This document shows, one piece after another, positions 54,771-64,000 of a stretch of 64,000 bases of DNA. Location: contig NZ_HG726019.1 in assembly GCF_000499785.1 (NCBI RefSeq), positions 62,001 through 126,000 of the forward strand, written 5' to 3'. Source of the DNA: Bacteroides neonati. Its GTDB lineage: Bacteria > Bacteroidota > Bacteroidia > Bacteroidales > Bacteroidaceae. The notes under the pieces are model-generated. The model was not told the DNA's origin. It ran no database searches and worked only from the letters and a program-made list of their open reading frames with translations. Within the stretch, counting starts at the first letter, position 1. Each line of letters starts with the position of its first letter. The position numbers and the translations under genes are program-made.

Positions 54771-55544
54771 TTAATAAGATGCAGTAGTCGAAATACCGGC
54801 TTTCGTAAGCATAGATAATATGCGATCTAACTCTTGATGAGTAGCCTTTTGCAAATGATGTCCGGGAGTTTCGCGATCAATGGTATAAATCATCACCTGA
54901 CGGGGAGCAATCTCTTTGACTGCTTCTATCCACGGAAGCACATACGCATCGGTTGTATTGTCTACATCCTTGCCTTCGTAGGTTCCCTTCATGAAGAGGG
55001 TCTGGATGATACAGTTTCCCTGAAAAGCCTTTAGGTGGTCGATAGTTTCAGAAACAGCGTATCTGCCGTTGGGTCGATCAACCCTGCGAATGTATTCTTC
55101 ATCGACCGTATCGAGCTTCAAAATATTATTGTCTACTTTGTTTAATGCAGCAAATACGGCAGGACGATGGACAAACGTCGCATTGCTGAGTACACTGACC
55201 TTGGCTTGCGGAAAATAGCGGTCGCGCAAGGCTAATGTATCGTCAATAATCTCTGCAAAATGAGGATGAGCTGTCGGTTCACCATTGCCGGCAAAGGTAA
55301 ATACATCGGGGGCGGGACCATGTGCCTGCATCTCTTGCAATTTAGTTTCCAACGCAATACGTACCTCTTCGCGAGTGGGCAATGGGCTGGAGGGGCGATG
55401 GTCATTGTTATAGCCACATTCGCAATAAATACAATCGAAAGAGCAAACCTTCCCGTCGGCAGGCAGCAGGTTTATTCCCAAAGAAACACCCAAACGCCGG
55501 GAATGAACCGGGCCGAAGATGGGTGAAGAAAAGATAATAGCCAT
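54771..55544 (-). CDS. Radical SAM protein of unknown specificity
   Basis: 257 residues. The iron-sulfur motif is CSFDCIYCECG (CxxxCxxC) after SRRLGVSLGINLLPADGKV, which is the start of the YfkAB/MJ0683-like radical SAM group. FAGNGEPTAHPHF is the SAM-binding GGE-like motif. It lacks a SPASM domain. Function unknown; similar proteins have been related to wyosine-like or PFL-activating-type enzymes, without proof. 34 bases downstream of the HhH gene and codirectional. Confidence 0.85.
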   Translation of the reverse strand: MAIIFSSPIFGPVHSRRLGVSLGINLLPADGKVCSFDCIYCECGYNNDHRPSSPLPTREEVRIALETKLQEMQAHGPAPDVFTFAGNGEPTAHPHFAEIIDDTLALRDRYFPQAKVSVLSNATFVHRPAVFAALNKVDNNILKLDTVDEEYIRRVDRPNGRYAVSETIDHLKAFQGNCIIQTLFMKGTYEGKDVDNTTDAYVLPWIEAVKEIAPRQVMIYTIDRETPGHHLQKATHQELDRILSMLTKAGISTTASY

Positions 55545-55578
55545 TTCAATATCTGTTTTTAGTTGCCAACAAAGATAC

Positions 55579-57609
55579 TTAAAACTTCAAACGAAGCTGC
55601 ATCTGCATATCGGCTTTTTTGTTACCAGGTATCAGATCGTAGCCCGAACCAATCTCCTGCCGATCTTCGTACTGCGTTTGTCCGAGTTTAGCTATCATCA
55701 TCCAGTGCTTATTGATGTCATACCGCAGATGGACAGAAAAGCGTAGTCCTTCGCCTTGAAACGAGGGTGTATAGAAAGTATAAAGCAGCCCCTTCTCGGC
55801 GATATAAACGCGGGAATCGTAATCGTCGGTTCGAAAATAACTACCCTGCAAAGTAGCTTGTAGCGGAAACCAGGGTAAGCGACAGGATATAGCCTGTGTA
55901 GCTTGATAACCGTAACCGGGCTGCTTACCTTTGGTCTGAAAACGATTGCCATCGAGTGTTGTTCGCAACGAAAACCAATGATCGGTATCATAGTTGAGCC
56001 GATAGCGCAACCGCTGTTGATAAACGGGCAGTGTCACCTCTCCCTGCGTTCCGGATACGTCGCGCTCTTTGCGTTTGTACCGATAGTTAAGATACATATT
56101 AACGCTCTTGCGAGGTGAATAAGTTGTCTGTAACATCAAATCGACTCCTTGCGACGGTTTACTGATACGGTATTTCCACCAAGGAAATGAAAAAAGATCC
56201 ATAGAGGCAAAGAAGCGCCAATGCGAGAAAGGAGCCGTTTCGGCTGCCAGGTACCAACCGTTTTCATTTTGTACCTGACTACTCTCGCCAAAAGAATTGG
56301 CAAAGAAAGCCCAATAATCATGGGCATAATAACGATGAAGCAGCATTAATTGTGTACCTTGCACAGGTGTGTATTGAATTTTATGGAGCACAGCCATCCC
56401 TTTCGTGCCCATGGCCGTTTCGCCCTGAAAAGAGAGTTGATGCCATCGGTAACTATAATCGATACCCAGATTATAGAACGATGATCCGTGAAGATTATAT
56501 TTAGCATAAGTTTTCAACACCGGTTCGTAAGGCCGGTTGAAAGCATAATAAATACCGGTGGCACCTATTTTAAGATTGTTGTTGCGATAGCTCAGGTTGC
56601 CTCCGGCCAGTTGCAAAGAAAAGGTCTCTCTCTTCTCTGCTTCGCTCTTACTGCGATGCAGACCCGATTTATAAATAGAGGTTATTTCGTCATTCTTGAT
56701 AACTCCGTCCATCGAACGATGTGAGTAAAAAGCAGAAAGGGTGAACGATTTACTTAACGCAACGGCTGTAGCTGCTCCACGAAAGTAGTTATATTCATCG
56801 GTCGATGCATGCTTCCGAATACCGGTCGAACGAAAGGTGAAAGAAGAGAGGTAAGCAGTTTTACCCATCCAATAGTCGGTACTTATCACCAATCCTTGCC
56901 CAAAGCTAAGCCGATAATTTCCTACTGCCAATGTTTTCAATCGCCCTATGTTTTGCAGTAACAAATAAAAGGAGTAATAATCATATCCACGGGTATTATG
57001 TAACGCACCAAAAGGTTCGCCCGCATCTTTCTCGGCAGAAAATCCTACGTATAAATTGTCTTGATATCGAAATCCATAACGAAGCGAATGATAGAGGGCA
57101 GGACCGAGGTATGTTTTCTCATATCCTTTTCGGGTATAAAACGGAACGTCCATGCGAGCCAATGCTTCGTTCTTTCCATATTTCCATATATTTTTCAACG
57201 ATGGTATGTATGTTTTTTTATCAATTGTACCTACCGCAACAAAAGGAAGTAAATACTGAATGGTTTGCTGATCCATTCCTTCGACCAATTGCAATTCGTA
57301 GATGGTTTGCATGGGGCCGTGGATGTATAGATAAGCCAACAGGTTTTCGATCTGTCGGTCGTTCAGAAAAGGAATGCTTTCCAACTGCTCCCGCGTGGCA
57401 CTATTCAGTTGAACAGGTTGCTCCATTCGTTGAGAAAGTTCTTCGATTTCATCCGTCCAATCAATCTCTCTTTCCTCATCGTTATTAACCGATAATTCTT
57501 CCATTAACTCTTCTATAAGCACCACAGGAGTATTTTGTGCGTTATTAACAGAGGTTATCAACAGGGTGTTCATAACTGTAAAGAGACGAATAAGCCAATT
57601 ATTTTTCAT
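55579..57609 (-). CDS. Helix-hairpin-helix plus beta-barrel-like secreted protein
   Basis: About 676 residues with a signal-like start (LFTVMNTLLITSVNNAQ). Residues about 55-120 carry helix-hairpin-helix motifs (LNSATREQLESIPFLNDRQIENLL, LVEGMDQQTIQYLLPF) like ComEA, then the rest is alternating aromatic beta strands (YNLGIDYSYRWHQLSF, NMYLNYRYKRKERD) ending in MQLRLKF, a typical outer-membrane beta-barrel ending. The combination occurs in Bacteroidetes; function is unknown. A DNA-uptake role is possible from the HhH part but not supported by neighbours. Confidence 0.78.
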   Translation of the reverse strand: MKNNWLIRLFTVMNTLLITSVNNAQNTPVVLIEELMEELSVNNDEEREIDWTDEIEELSQRMEQPVQLNSATREQLESIPFLNDRQIENLLAYLYIHGPMQTIYELQLVEGMDQQTIQYLLPFVAVGTIDKKTYIPSLKNIWKYGKNEALARMDVPFYTRKGYEKTYLGPALYHSLRYGFRYQDNLYVGFSAEKDAGEPFGALHNTRGYDYYSFYLLLQNIGRLKTLAVGNYRLSFGQGLVISTDYWMGKTAYLSSFTFRSTGIRKHASTDEYNYFRGAATAVALSKSFTLSAFYSHRSMDGVIKNDEITSIYKSGLHRSKSEAEKRETFSLQLAGGNLSYRNNNLKIGATGIYYAFNRPYEPVLKTYAKYNLHGSSFYNLGIDYSYRWHQLSFQGETAMGTKGMAVLHKIQYTPVQGTQLMLLHRYYAHDYWAFFANSFGESSQVQNENGWYLAAETAPFSHWRFFASMDLFSFPWWKYRISKPSQGVDLMLQTTYSPRKSVNMYLNYRYKRKERDVSGTQGEVTLPVYQQRLRYRLNYDTDHWFSLRTTLDGNRFQTKGKQPGYGYQATQAISCRLPWFPLQATLQGSYFRTDDYDSRVYIAEKGLLYTFYTPSFQGEGLRFSVHLRYDINKHWMMIAKLGQTQYEDRQEIGSGYDLIPGNKKADMQMQLRLKF

Positions 57610-57692
57610 AGAAACAAAGCTTGTTGTGTGGGGCAAGATACTTTAAATAGGTTAACACTGCAAGTAAACGAACAATTAATAAAATAATCTTG

Positions 57693-57700
57693 TATTTTTG
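57693..57700 (+). promoter_or_regulatory. -7 box touching the DUF4294 start
   Basis: TATTTTTG ends four bases before the ATG at 57705. If used, the mRNA would have almost no leader. Confidence 0.35.
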
Positions 57701-57704
57701 CGCT

Positions 57705-58307
57705 ATGAAAACAAGAGTTTACACCGCATTACTAACTGGGATAACCCTCTGCCTTTCGTTTTCGCTGCATGCGCAGGAGAACGCAAATACAGGTGGTTAT
57801 TTCGTACCGATGTGTGTGTATAAAGGAGATACGATTCCTTGTGTCGATCTTCCGACTGTTTATATATTCAAACCCCTGATATTTAAAACAGATAAGGAGC
57901 GAATGGAGTATTACAGACTGGTGAGAAATGTGAAAAAGGTCTATCCCATTTCGCGAGAAATTAATCGCACAATCATCGAAACATACGAATATCTCCAAAC
58001 ATTGCCCAACGAGAAAGCCAGACAGAAACACATCAAACGAGTAGAAAAAGGACTGAAAGAACAGTATACTCCCCGAATGAAAAAGCTCTCTTTCTCGCAA
58101 GGAAAATTATTGATAAAGCTAATCGATAGACAAAGCAATCAAAGCTCTTTCGAACTGGTAAAGGCATTTATGGGTCCGTTTAAAGCCGGATTTTATCAAA
58201 CCTTTGCCAGCTTATTCGGAGCCAGTTTAAAAAAGGAGTACGATCCCGAAGGAGACGACCGAATAACCGAGCGGGTCGTGCTGTTGGTAGAGAGCGGACA
58301 GATATAG
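57705..58307 (+). CDS. DUF4294 family periplasmic protein
   Basis: 200 residues with a signal peptide (LLTGITLCLSFSLHAQ). The mature protein has YKGDTIPCVDLPTVYIF, then helical RMEYYRLVRNVKKVYPISREINRTI, RVEKGLKEQYTPRMKKLSFSQGKLLIKLIDRQSN and a GFYQTFASLFGASLKKEYDPEGDD end, all matching DUF4294. Function unknown. A TTG 15 bases upstream is in frame, but the ATG begins the signal peptide. The stop is one base away from the convergent sensor kinase stop. Confidence 0.8.
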   Translation: MKTRVYTALLTGITLCLSFSLHAQENANTGGYFVPMCVYKGDTIPCVDLPTVYIFKPLIFKTDKERMEYYRLVRNVKKVYPISREINRTIIETYEYLQTLPNEKARQKHIKRVEKGLKEQYTPRMKKLSFSQGKLLIKLIDRQSNQSSFELVKAFMGPFKAGFYQTFASLFGASLKKEYDPEGDDRITERVVLLVESGQI

Positions 58308-58308
58308 A

Positions 58309-61068
58309 TTAGTCAAGCAGTATATTTCCATTCTCATCGACAGACAGAGTATTGAGGAGTTCACTCTTCTTTAGTGGCTTGACCAGAAATTCATTGCATC
58401 CTGCCAGAAAAGCTTCTTCTTTATCCGAATCAAAAGCATTGGCTGTGAGCGCAACAATAGCTATATCGGAATTAAACTCACGAATCTTTCGAGTGGCTTC
58501 TATGCCATTCATAACAGGCATTTTTATATCCATCAAAACAATATCAAACATTTCTTGTTGTACGGCTTCTACGGCCTGCAAACCATTTTTTACCCACGTC
58601 AAGTCATATCTTTTCAAGATAGACTGAACGAGCTGATAGTTACTCTCTTTGTCTTCGGCTACCAATACCCTAATTGTAGAGTTTAACAACGGCTTATTGA
58701 TGTGAAATTTGTTTTTTAATATTATCTGCTTGTCCATTGACTCTCCCTCATAAACGATAGTTTTAACTTTGCAAGGTACCCAGATCCAAAACGTAGAACC
58801 AACACCTTCAATACTATCAAATCCGATAGACCCTCCATTAGCTTCTGTAATAGCCTTACAAATCGAAAGCCCGAGTCCAGTACCTTGCGCAAAATCATCC
58901 AACTTTTCAAACCGATGGAATACCCTGTCTTTTTTATCTTCACTAATACCGATACCACTGTCTTCAACATAAAATTTAATTCCATCGTCGAGATATTCGT
59001 AGCCCATTTTTATATATCCTTCCGGAGTATATTTTATAGAATTACTCACAAGATTGGTTAAGAGTTGCGCCAGTCTATTTTTGTCGAGTGTTACAAGGCA
59101 ACTTTGATATGGATTGATCGAAATAAACTCTACCTTAAGATTCGTACATTTTACTTGCATAGTTGCAACTAATTCGTCAAAATAGATCGCTAAATCAAAT
59201 TCTTTACGATCAAATTGTATTGCTCCCGATTCTATTTTAGACAAATCAAGAATATCGTCGATCAAGCGCAACAGTAACTCACTATTAGTTGATATTATTT
59301 TACCATATTCTTCTTTTTCATCTTGATCTAGACAATCTTTCATCAGATCGGAAAAACCAATTATAGCATTAAGCGGTGTACGAATCTCGTGACTCATATT
59401 GGCAAGAAAAGCTGATTTAAGATGGTCGGATTGTTCAGCTTTTACTTTCGCCTTCTGTAGCTCATCCTGAATCTGTATATGCTGAGTAATATCTTTCTGA
59501 GCACCAGTTATTAGAACAACTTGACCATTCTCTCTTTTTGCCCGCATATGACTTTCATAGTAATGATAATATTCTTCCGAATCTATTTTATATCGAAATA
59601 CATTCTCTGCAGAATGCTTATTTCCTGAGAGCAATGAATAAAAAGAATCCAATTGTATCTGCACGTCGTCAGGATGTATCATCGATATATGCTGATCCAA
59701 GGTTAAGCCGTCTCCGGCAAAAGCCTTACCTTGCAAAGTATAGAACATTTTATTTCTTACATCATAGGTCCATGCTGCCACACTACCAGCTTGAAGGGCC
59801 AGTTCGAGATCTTCCTTGCTTTTTTCAAGTGCTTCTTTTTGATTATGTATTTCAGTAATATCATCCAAACGACAGACCAATCCGATAATATCTTGATTTT
59901 CATCATTTACAGGAATAAAAGTAATCTCAAACACCGTATCAGATTCTCTTTCTACTCTTTTGAGAATCTCGCCACTCTGCATTACCTGTAGTACAAGACA
60001 CCCGTCGCAAGGAGAATTTCTACCGGCCAGAGTTTTATAACAAACTTCACCCTGCTTATATTTATTAATACGAGGATGACCGGTTATTGTACTGACATTT
60101 TCCCATATAACTCTATAACTTGTATCAATGTAAACCAATCCTGCATTTAAATTATTGAGTATTATTTCGTTTTTTTTATTTGTGTCTTTAACCTCTTGAA
60201 TTAGACTTTCAAGTAATTTCTTTTGCTGCAATTCTTCAGCAACATTTTTTTGCGTACCCAATATATATTCTAAATTGCCCTGACTATTAAATACGGACGA
60301 CATGATATTATTGAGAAATAAATCCTCGCCTGTTCGGACACTTATAAAATGAAATGTTTCATTGGCATGTGATATTTCTCCATTAAAAAATTTATTGTGT
60401 ATAGCAATGAATCGATCTCGATCATCTGGATGTACAATTGTATTCTTTACAAATTCAAACGATGCCATTTCCCCAATCTCTATTTCACCATAGATAGGAT
60501 AATAATTCATGTCGGATATACATAGACACCAGACACTTACATGACTAGCCTCTAAAATGAGTTTATTAGCAAAATTCAAGTATTCTAAATCGTCTAATTT
60601 TATTCTTTTTTTTTCGAGATCGTGCCGCTTGTTTTCAGATAGATACTCATTTCTGTTTTTACCTACATAATGAAAAAAACCATTGCGTAGTTCAAAAAAG
60701 CTATCTTCATCAATTTTAATTATATAAAGAGATATTCGATCATCTTCCCCTTTTTCAGTATAGCAAACAGAATAAATCACATTTTCGGCCAACTCGTCAT
60801 CAATATATTCAAAATAGTGACAGCGATTTTCCAAAAGTGTTTTTTTTATATATTTTATTATAGTGATTGCCGGTTTTCTATATACTCCATCAACCATAGC
60901 AATCATTTTATCAATATGGCAACCGATAAATTTATCTGCCCGTTGCATCAAAAACAAGTAATGTTGTGGATTAATTATTTCTACAACACTCAAGTTTCTA
61001 TCAAAAATAATCGTCATTATTGATTGATTAAACTGCGATAATAAATTACTATTTTGATTTTTCATCAT
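58309..61068 (-). CDS. Hybrid sensor histidine kinase/response regulator with PAS domains
   Basis: 919 residues; no transmembrane segment, so a soluble sensor. Three or more PAS domains fill the first 530 residues. The PAS around 320-400 carries Cys343 and a CxxC pair (Cys354/Cys357 in SPCDGC), a pattern seen in PAS domains that may bind a metal or respond to redox state. HisKA His560 in [10 protein letters not shown], HATPase ([30 protein letters not shown]), then a receiver with phospho-acceptor Asp847 ([12 protein letters not shown]) and Lys in FLVKPLKK. No DNA-binding output. ATG 61068 is chosen; a TTG start is possible three codons upstream. Confidence 0.9.
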   Translation of the reverse strand: MMKNQNSNLLSQFNQSIMTIIFDRNLSVVEIINPQHYLFLMQRADKFIGCHIDKMIAMVDGVYRKPAITIIKYIKKTLLENRCHYFEYIDDELAENVIYSVCYTEKGEDDRISLYIIKIDEDSFFELRNGFFHYVGKNRNEYLSENKRHDLEKKRIKLDDLEYLNFANKLILEASHVSVWCLCISDMNYYPIYGEIEIGEMASFEFVKNTIVHPDDRDRFIAIHNKFFNGEISHANETFHFISVRTGEDLFLNNIMSSVFNSQGNLEYILGTQKNVAEELQQKKLLESLIQEVKDTNKKNEIILNNLNAGLVYIDTSYRVIWENVSTITGHPRINKYKQGEVCYKTLAGRNSPCDGCLVLQVMQSGEILKRVERESDTVFEITFIPVNDENQDIIGLVCRLDDITEIHNQKEALEKSKEDLELALQAGSVAAWTYDVRNKMFYTLQGKAFAGDGLTLDQHISMIHPDDVQIQLDSFYSLLSGNKHSAENVFRYKIDSEEYYHYYESHMRAKRENGQVVLITGAQKDITQHIQIQDELQKAKVKAEQSDHLKSAFLANMSHEIRTPLNAIIGFSDLMKDCLDQDEKEEYGKIISTNSELLLRLIDDILDLSKIESGAIQFDRKEFDLAIYFDELVATMQVKCTNLKVEFISINPYQSCLVTLDKNRLAQLLTNLVSNSIKYTPEGYIKMGYEYLDDGIKFYVEDSGIGISEDKKDRVFHRFEKLDDFAQGTGLGLSICKAITEANGGSIGFDSIEGVGSTFWIWVPCKVKTIVYEGESMDKQIILKNKFHINKPLLNSTIRVLVAEDKESNYQLVQSILKRYDLTWVKNGLQAVEAVQQEMFDIVLMDIKMPVMNGIEATRKIREFNSDIAIVALTANAFDSDKEEAFLAGCNEFLVKPLKKSELLNTLSVDENGNILLD

Positions 61069-61382
61069 TAAAACCAATTAACATATTATGTCGTAAAAAA
61101 CTTTCGTAAAATATTAACAGCAAAAAATAATAATACAACATTGCATAGTATTTTTTTATAAAATATCTAGTTATAGTTCATCGAGTATCTCGCTGACATA
61201 TATTAAAAAACATCTGTTTTATTTTGATTTTAACTCACTTCGGAAAAGTGAGCTCTACACAATGCAAAGATATAGAATATAATAATCCGATTAATTTATT
61301 GTTATACTCTATATCTTGTATATTCGAATATTTACTAATTAGATTTAGACAATTTTTCCAATCATCATGCGAAGCAGGCAAA
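61069..61382. other. Gap between AraC regulator and sensor kinase
   Basis: Very AT-rich. Holds a small stem CTCACTT/AAGTGAG (61234-61252), the -7 box at 61265-61272, and no open frame. The kinase leader would be about 190 bases. Confidence 0.5.
61265..61272 (-). promoter_or_regulatory. -7 box for the sensor kinase gene
   Basis: Minus strand TATCTTTG about 200 bases before the kinase ATG, without a consensus TTG. Confidence 0.35.
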
Positions 61383-62228
61383 TTAATTCTTACCTTCTCT
61401 AATTTGCGAGGGAGTGGCTCCGAGGTAGCGTTTACAGTATATACTTAAGTGAGAATGGTCGGTAAAATTAAATTCGGCTATAATCGTTTTAATAGAAATC
61501 GATTTATCAAGAAGCCTTTGATGAACCCTGTCAATCATTTGTTGTTGCATCCATTTATAAGGAGAAGTTTGGAAATGGATCTTAAATAATCTTTTAAAAT
61601 TAGATAGGCCATAGCCACATATCATGGCGAGTTCTTCTACATTTTTAGCCTGATTACTGTGTTTTCTTACCAAACTATAAAAGCTAATATCTTTACGAAT
61701 AACCTTATAAAAGAAGCGGCATATATCATCCAAGGAATAATAATAGCGAAAAAGAATGAATAGTTCCATTTGTTTACCATGATGGAAATGTATACAACTA
61801 ACTCCATCAATAAGGTATCTTGCTACCAATTCTATAGCTTCAACCATTCGTTCTTTCATATCCAAGGGGTTAAACTTGTATATTACTTTATCCAGATAGA
61901 GATCGAGGTCTTTAATTGTTAATTTATTACATATTTGTATCGCTGAAAGAAATTTTAAAATAACTACCGCAGAATCATTCATCGATGTTATCTGATAATT
62001 ATATTCTTTCAATAATACTACCATTTGACCACCTTTACAAATAAGCGATTCTTGCACATTAGAATCAACAGCAATTACTCCATCTATTAAGAAAATGATA
62101 TAATGATATTTCGAAGCAGGAGTCTGAATAACCTGCCCTTTGTTATACTTAAAATAATGAAATCCAAGATCATTTTCAGATACATGCAACCTACAATCCA
62201 AACAATCTTTTAGGCATGATTCATTCAT
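61383..62228 (-). CDS. AraC family transcription regulator
   Basis: 281 residues. C-terminal AraC DNA-binding domain of two helix-turn-helix motifs: VEELAMICGYGLSNFKRLFKIHFQTSPYKWM and IKTIIAEFNFTDHSHLSIYCKRYLGATPSQIRE. The N-terminal 190 residues resemble a cupin-type sensing domain (YHYIIFLIDGVIAVDS). The very first residues hold three Cys (positions 5, 9 and 12: CLKDCLDC), which could bind metal or sense redox. It lies 33 bases after the TrmH-type gene and upstream of the sensor kinase, all on one strand. Target unknown. Confidence 0.88.
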   Translation of the reverse strand: MNESCLKDCLDCRLHVSENDLGFHYFKYNKGQVIQTPASKYHYIIFLIDGVIAVDSNVQESLICKGGQMVVLLKEYNYQITSMNDSAVVILKFLSAIQICNKLTIKDLDLYLDKVIYKFNPLDMKERMVEAIELVARYLIDGVSCIHFHHGKQMELFILFRYYYSLDDICRFFYKVIRKDISFYSLVRKHSNQAKNVEELAMICGYGLSNFKRLFKIHFQTSPYKWMQQQMIDRVHQRLLDKSISIKTIIAEFNFTDHSHLSIYCKRYLGATPSQIREGKN

Positions 62229-62261
62229 TGGTAAACTATCTTATTTACAGTTTCTTACATT

Positions 62262-62798
62262 TTAGATATGCGCCATCTTCTTAAACAGATCCCACATCAC
62301 AATACCTGCTGTTACAGAAACATTTAGTGAATGCTTGGTACCGTATTGTGGAATTTCGATGCAACCGTTCGAGTGGTTAATAACTTCCTGATGTACCCCT
62401 TTCACTTCGTTGCCCATCACAATAGCGTATTTCTTGGTCGGATCCAATTCCAGTTCATTGAGCATAATACTACCTTCGGCTTGTTCGACCGAATAAACGA
62501 TATATCCCTCGTTTTTGAGGTTATCAACCGCTTCGACGGGGTTATTAACATACTTCCAATCGACTGTATACTCTGCTCCCAAGGCTGTTTTATGCATTTC
62601 GGGGTGTGGTGGAACCGCTGTTATACCGCATAAATAGATACATTCTATACGAAAAGCATCGGCCGTACGAAATACGGAACCAATGTTATGTAAACTCCGA
62701 ATATCGTCCAAGACCACCACCAGAGGCAGTTTTTCGGCATCTTTAAACTCTTCTGCACTTATTCTATTCAGTTCGGTTATTTTCAATTTTCGCATCAT
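62262..62798 (-). CDS. TrmH/SpoU family RNA methyltransferase
   Basis: 178 residues. The SPOUT motifs are present: LVVVLDDIRSLHNIGSVFRTADAF (motif 1), YAIVMGNEVKGVHQEVI (motif 2) and CIEIPQYGTKHSLNVSVTAGIVMWDL (motif 3), which form the knotted SAM site. Members 2'-O-methylate ribose in tRNA (Gm18) or rRNA; the exact target is not clear. Short form without an N-terminal L30-like domain. Divergent from nadA. Confidence 0.9.
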   Translation of the reverse strand: MMRKLKITELNRISAEEFKDAEKLPLVVVLDDIRSLHNIGSVFRTADAFRIECIYLCGITAVPPHPEMHKTALGAEYTVDWKYVNNPVEAVDNLKNEGYIVYSVEQAEGSIMLNELELDPTKKYAIVMGNEVKGVHQEVINHSNGCIEIPQYGTKHSLNVSVTAGIVMWDLFKKMAHI

Positions 62799-62849
62799 GA
62801 TGACTCTTTACGGTTTTACTGTTTACAAATGTATCAGTTGAATGTGCGA

Positions 62850-62857
62850 CAAAGATA
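62850..62857 (-). promoter_or_regulatory. -7 box for the TrmH-type gene
   Basis: Minus strand TATCTTTG, 52 bases before the ATG at 62798. Confidence 0.45.
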
Positions 62858-63066
62858 ATGCTTTTCTTGTTAACAGACCTGTTTATAACCGTTGAAAACC
62901 TGTCGAAACAAACGGCAAAGATTTTGAAAAATAATACTTGCTTTATTCAAAATAAGCTATATGGCTTATCGTATATGAACAATCCAAATTAGTTAATAGA
63001 AATTTTCAAAGGTTACATAAACACATTTTTCAGTACTTTATCCCCTGTTTATATCCATAAAGTTTT

Positions 63067-63074
63067 TAACTTTG
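63067..63074 (+). promoter_or_regulatory. -7 box for nadA
   Basis: TAACTTTG, 213 bases before the nadA ATG; it would give an unusually long leader. No consensus TTG. Confidence 0.35.
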
Positions 63075-63287
63075 CAACTTATTAACAAGTTGTTCATAGT
63101 GTATGATAGGACACTTAGTATCAATAGATAGCCATTTTTTAGGCAGTTGATAAACCTTTCATAAGCGTTTGTCGGAGACTAATAACTTATGAAACAAGAA
63201 AAATCACTTTTATTTGCCAACACTATTAACAGCCTATCATCACTAACAAAGGATTTTTAAATTAGAAGAGAAAATAAAAAGAATATT

Positions 63288-64000
63288 ATGAATGAACTCA
63301 TAAAGGAAATTCAGAAACTGAAAAAAGAGAAGAATGCGGTGATTCTGGCACACTACTACCAGATGGGTGAGATACAGGATATCGCCGACTTTGTAGGTGA
63401 TAGCTTAGCACTTGCCCAATGGGCAGCTAAAACCGAAGCCGACATGATTGTGATGTGCGGTGTTCACTTTATGGGAGAAACAGCCAAGATTCTTTGTCCC
63501 GACAAAAAAGTGTTGGTACCCGACATGGAGGCAGGGTGCTCATTGGCCGATAGTTGTCCGGCAGAGGCTTTTACGCAATTTATCAAAGAACACCCGGGAC
63601 ATACCGTTATCTCGTATGTAAACACAACGGCAGCTGTCAAAGCAGTGACCGATGTGGTAGTAACTTCGACCAATGCCAAGCAAATTGTCGAAAGCTTCCC
63701 CAAAGATGAGAAAATAATCTTTGGCCCCGATCGCAACCTGGGGAATTATATTAACTCAATTACGAACAGGGAGATGGTATTGTGGGATGGTGCCTGTCAC
63801 GTACACGAACAGTTTTCGGTCGAAAAGATAGTGGCGTTAAAAGCTCAATATCCCGATGCTGTGGTACTGGCACACCCGGAATGCAAGAATACGGTGCTTA
63901 AGTTGGCCGACGTCATCGCTTCCACTGCTGGCCTGTTGAAATACGCAATGAACAGCAGTCAACAACGCTTCATCGTAGCTACCGAATCGGGTATCTTGCA
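63288..64000 (+). CDS. nadA: Quinolinate synthase, N-terminal part (partial)
   Basis: The gene runs off the right edge after 237 codons without a stop. NadA motifs: AVILAHYYQMGEIQDIADFVGDS, DMIVMCGVHFMGETAKIL, the first cluster Cys in MEAGCSLADSCP, YVNTTAAVKA, VTSTNAKQIV, FGPDRNLG, and AHPECKNTV with the second cluster Cys. It condenses iminoaspartate from NadB with dihydroxyacetone phosphate to make quinolinate. The start ATG 63288 fits MNELIKEIQKLKKEK. The long leader hints at post-transcriptional control. Confidence 0.93.
   Translation, partial: MNELIKEIQKLKKEKNAVILAHYYQMGEIQDIADFVGDSLALAQWAAKTEADMIVMCGVHFMGETAKILCPDKKVLVPDMEAGCSLADSCPAEAFTQFIKEHPGHTVISYVNTTAAVKAVTDVVVTSTNAKQIVESFPKDEKIIFGPDRNLGNYINSITNREMVLWDGACHVHEQFSVEKIVALKAQYPDAVVLAHPECKNTVLKLADVIASTAGLLKYAMNSSQQRFIVATESGIL

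Larger units (their letters stand above)
62799..63287. other. AT-rich gap with DnaA-box-like sequences; nadA leader
   Basis: Between the divergent TrmH-type gene and nadA. Degenerate DnaA-box-like 9-mers occur, such as TTATAAACA (minus, about 62883), TTATCCCCT (about 63041) and TTATTAACA (about 63080), plus GTTGAAAACCTGTCGAAA. These are one or two bases from TTATNCACA. It could be an origin-like region or just an AT-rich leader of about 210 bases for nadA. No open frame seen. Confidence 0.3.

Noticed and set aside
63075..63287. NAD-sensing riboswitch in the nadA leader
   Set aside because: I could not find the conserved stems or loops of known NAD riboswitch classes by eye.

Overview
The window looks like chromosome of a Bacteroides-type gut or oral Bacteroidales. 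The evidence is a SusC/SusD pair with an STN domain driven by an ECF sigma/FecR pair, families typical of the phylum (DUF2723 glycosyltransferase, DUF4271, DUF3098, DUF4294, DUF4861), and many start-proximal matches to the Bacteroidales promoter (TTG about 20 bases before TAnnTTTG) instead of -35/-10 boxes. I see no insertion sequence, prophage, integrase or CRISPR array. Most of the window is housekeeping DNA with one glycan-use locus inside it.

Layout. 1-4004: tight plus-strand run of purD (end only), a membrane protein, a DedA-like protein, mnmD, a zinc-type binding lipoprotein and its ATPase. 4109-9194: a DUF2723 (GT-C type) glycosyltransferase, a NodB-type deacetylase and queG. 9112-12131: minus-strand kduI-kduD-DUF4861 uronate module whose end overlaps queG. 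12132-13385: a gene remnant, a repeated element, tRNA-Gln and two divergent promoters. 13386-16643: tricorn-like protease. 16708-28671: minus-strand housekeeping block (tyrS, TatD-like, yidD, rnpA, hemD, DUF4271, LOG, metK behind a SAM-II-like riboswitch, folK, zinc ribbon, queA, truB, uppP, DUF3098, ftsX, methyltransferase). 29103-43214: polysaccharide utilization locus, transcribed leftward: ECF sigma, FecR, SusC, SusD, GH29, GH105, GH2, GH20. 43462-58307: miaB, a small membrane protein, a CoA-transferase, dacB-lpdA-PH-domain operon, nadB, rubrerythrin, SulP transporter, radical SAM protein, a helix-hairpin-helix outer-membrane-like protein and DUF4294. 58309-62798: hybrid sensor kinase, AraC regulator, TrmH-type methyltransferase. 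62799-63287: AT-rich gap, then the start of nadA.

How the parts fit. The sigma/FecR/STN-SusC set is the usual trans-envelope switch that senses a glycan while it is imported; the four glycosidases would trim fucose, unsaturated uronate, beta-linked sugars and HexNAc. GH105 releases an unsaturated uronate that rearranges to the KduI substrate, so the separate kdu cluster could finish the work of the PUL. Seven tRNA-modifying enzymes (MnmD, QueG, QueA, TruB, MiaB, TrmH-type, and possibly the methyltransferase family neighbour excluded) lie around a tRNA-Gln(TTG) gene; several consume SAM, which metK makes. NadB and NadA, the two quinolinate enzymes, lie 11 kb apart.

The most interesting non-coding signals are the SAM-II-like riboswitch with a visible competing pairing, a 54-base palindrome over the likely fecR promoter that has a diverged relative beside a gene remnant 30 kb away, an internal PUL promoter, an orphan terminator that predicts a small RNA, and a DnaA-box-like AT-rich gap. 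I did not find a clearly new multi-gene system.
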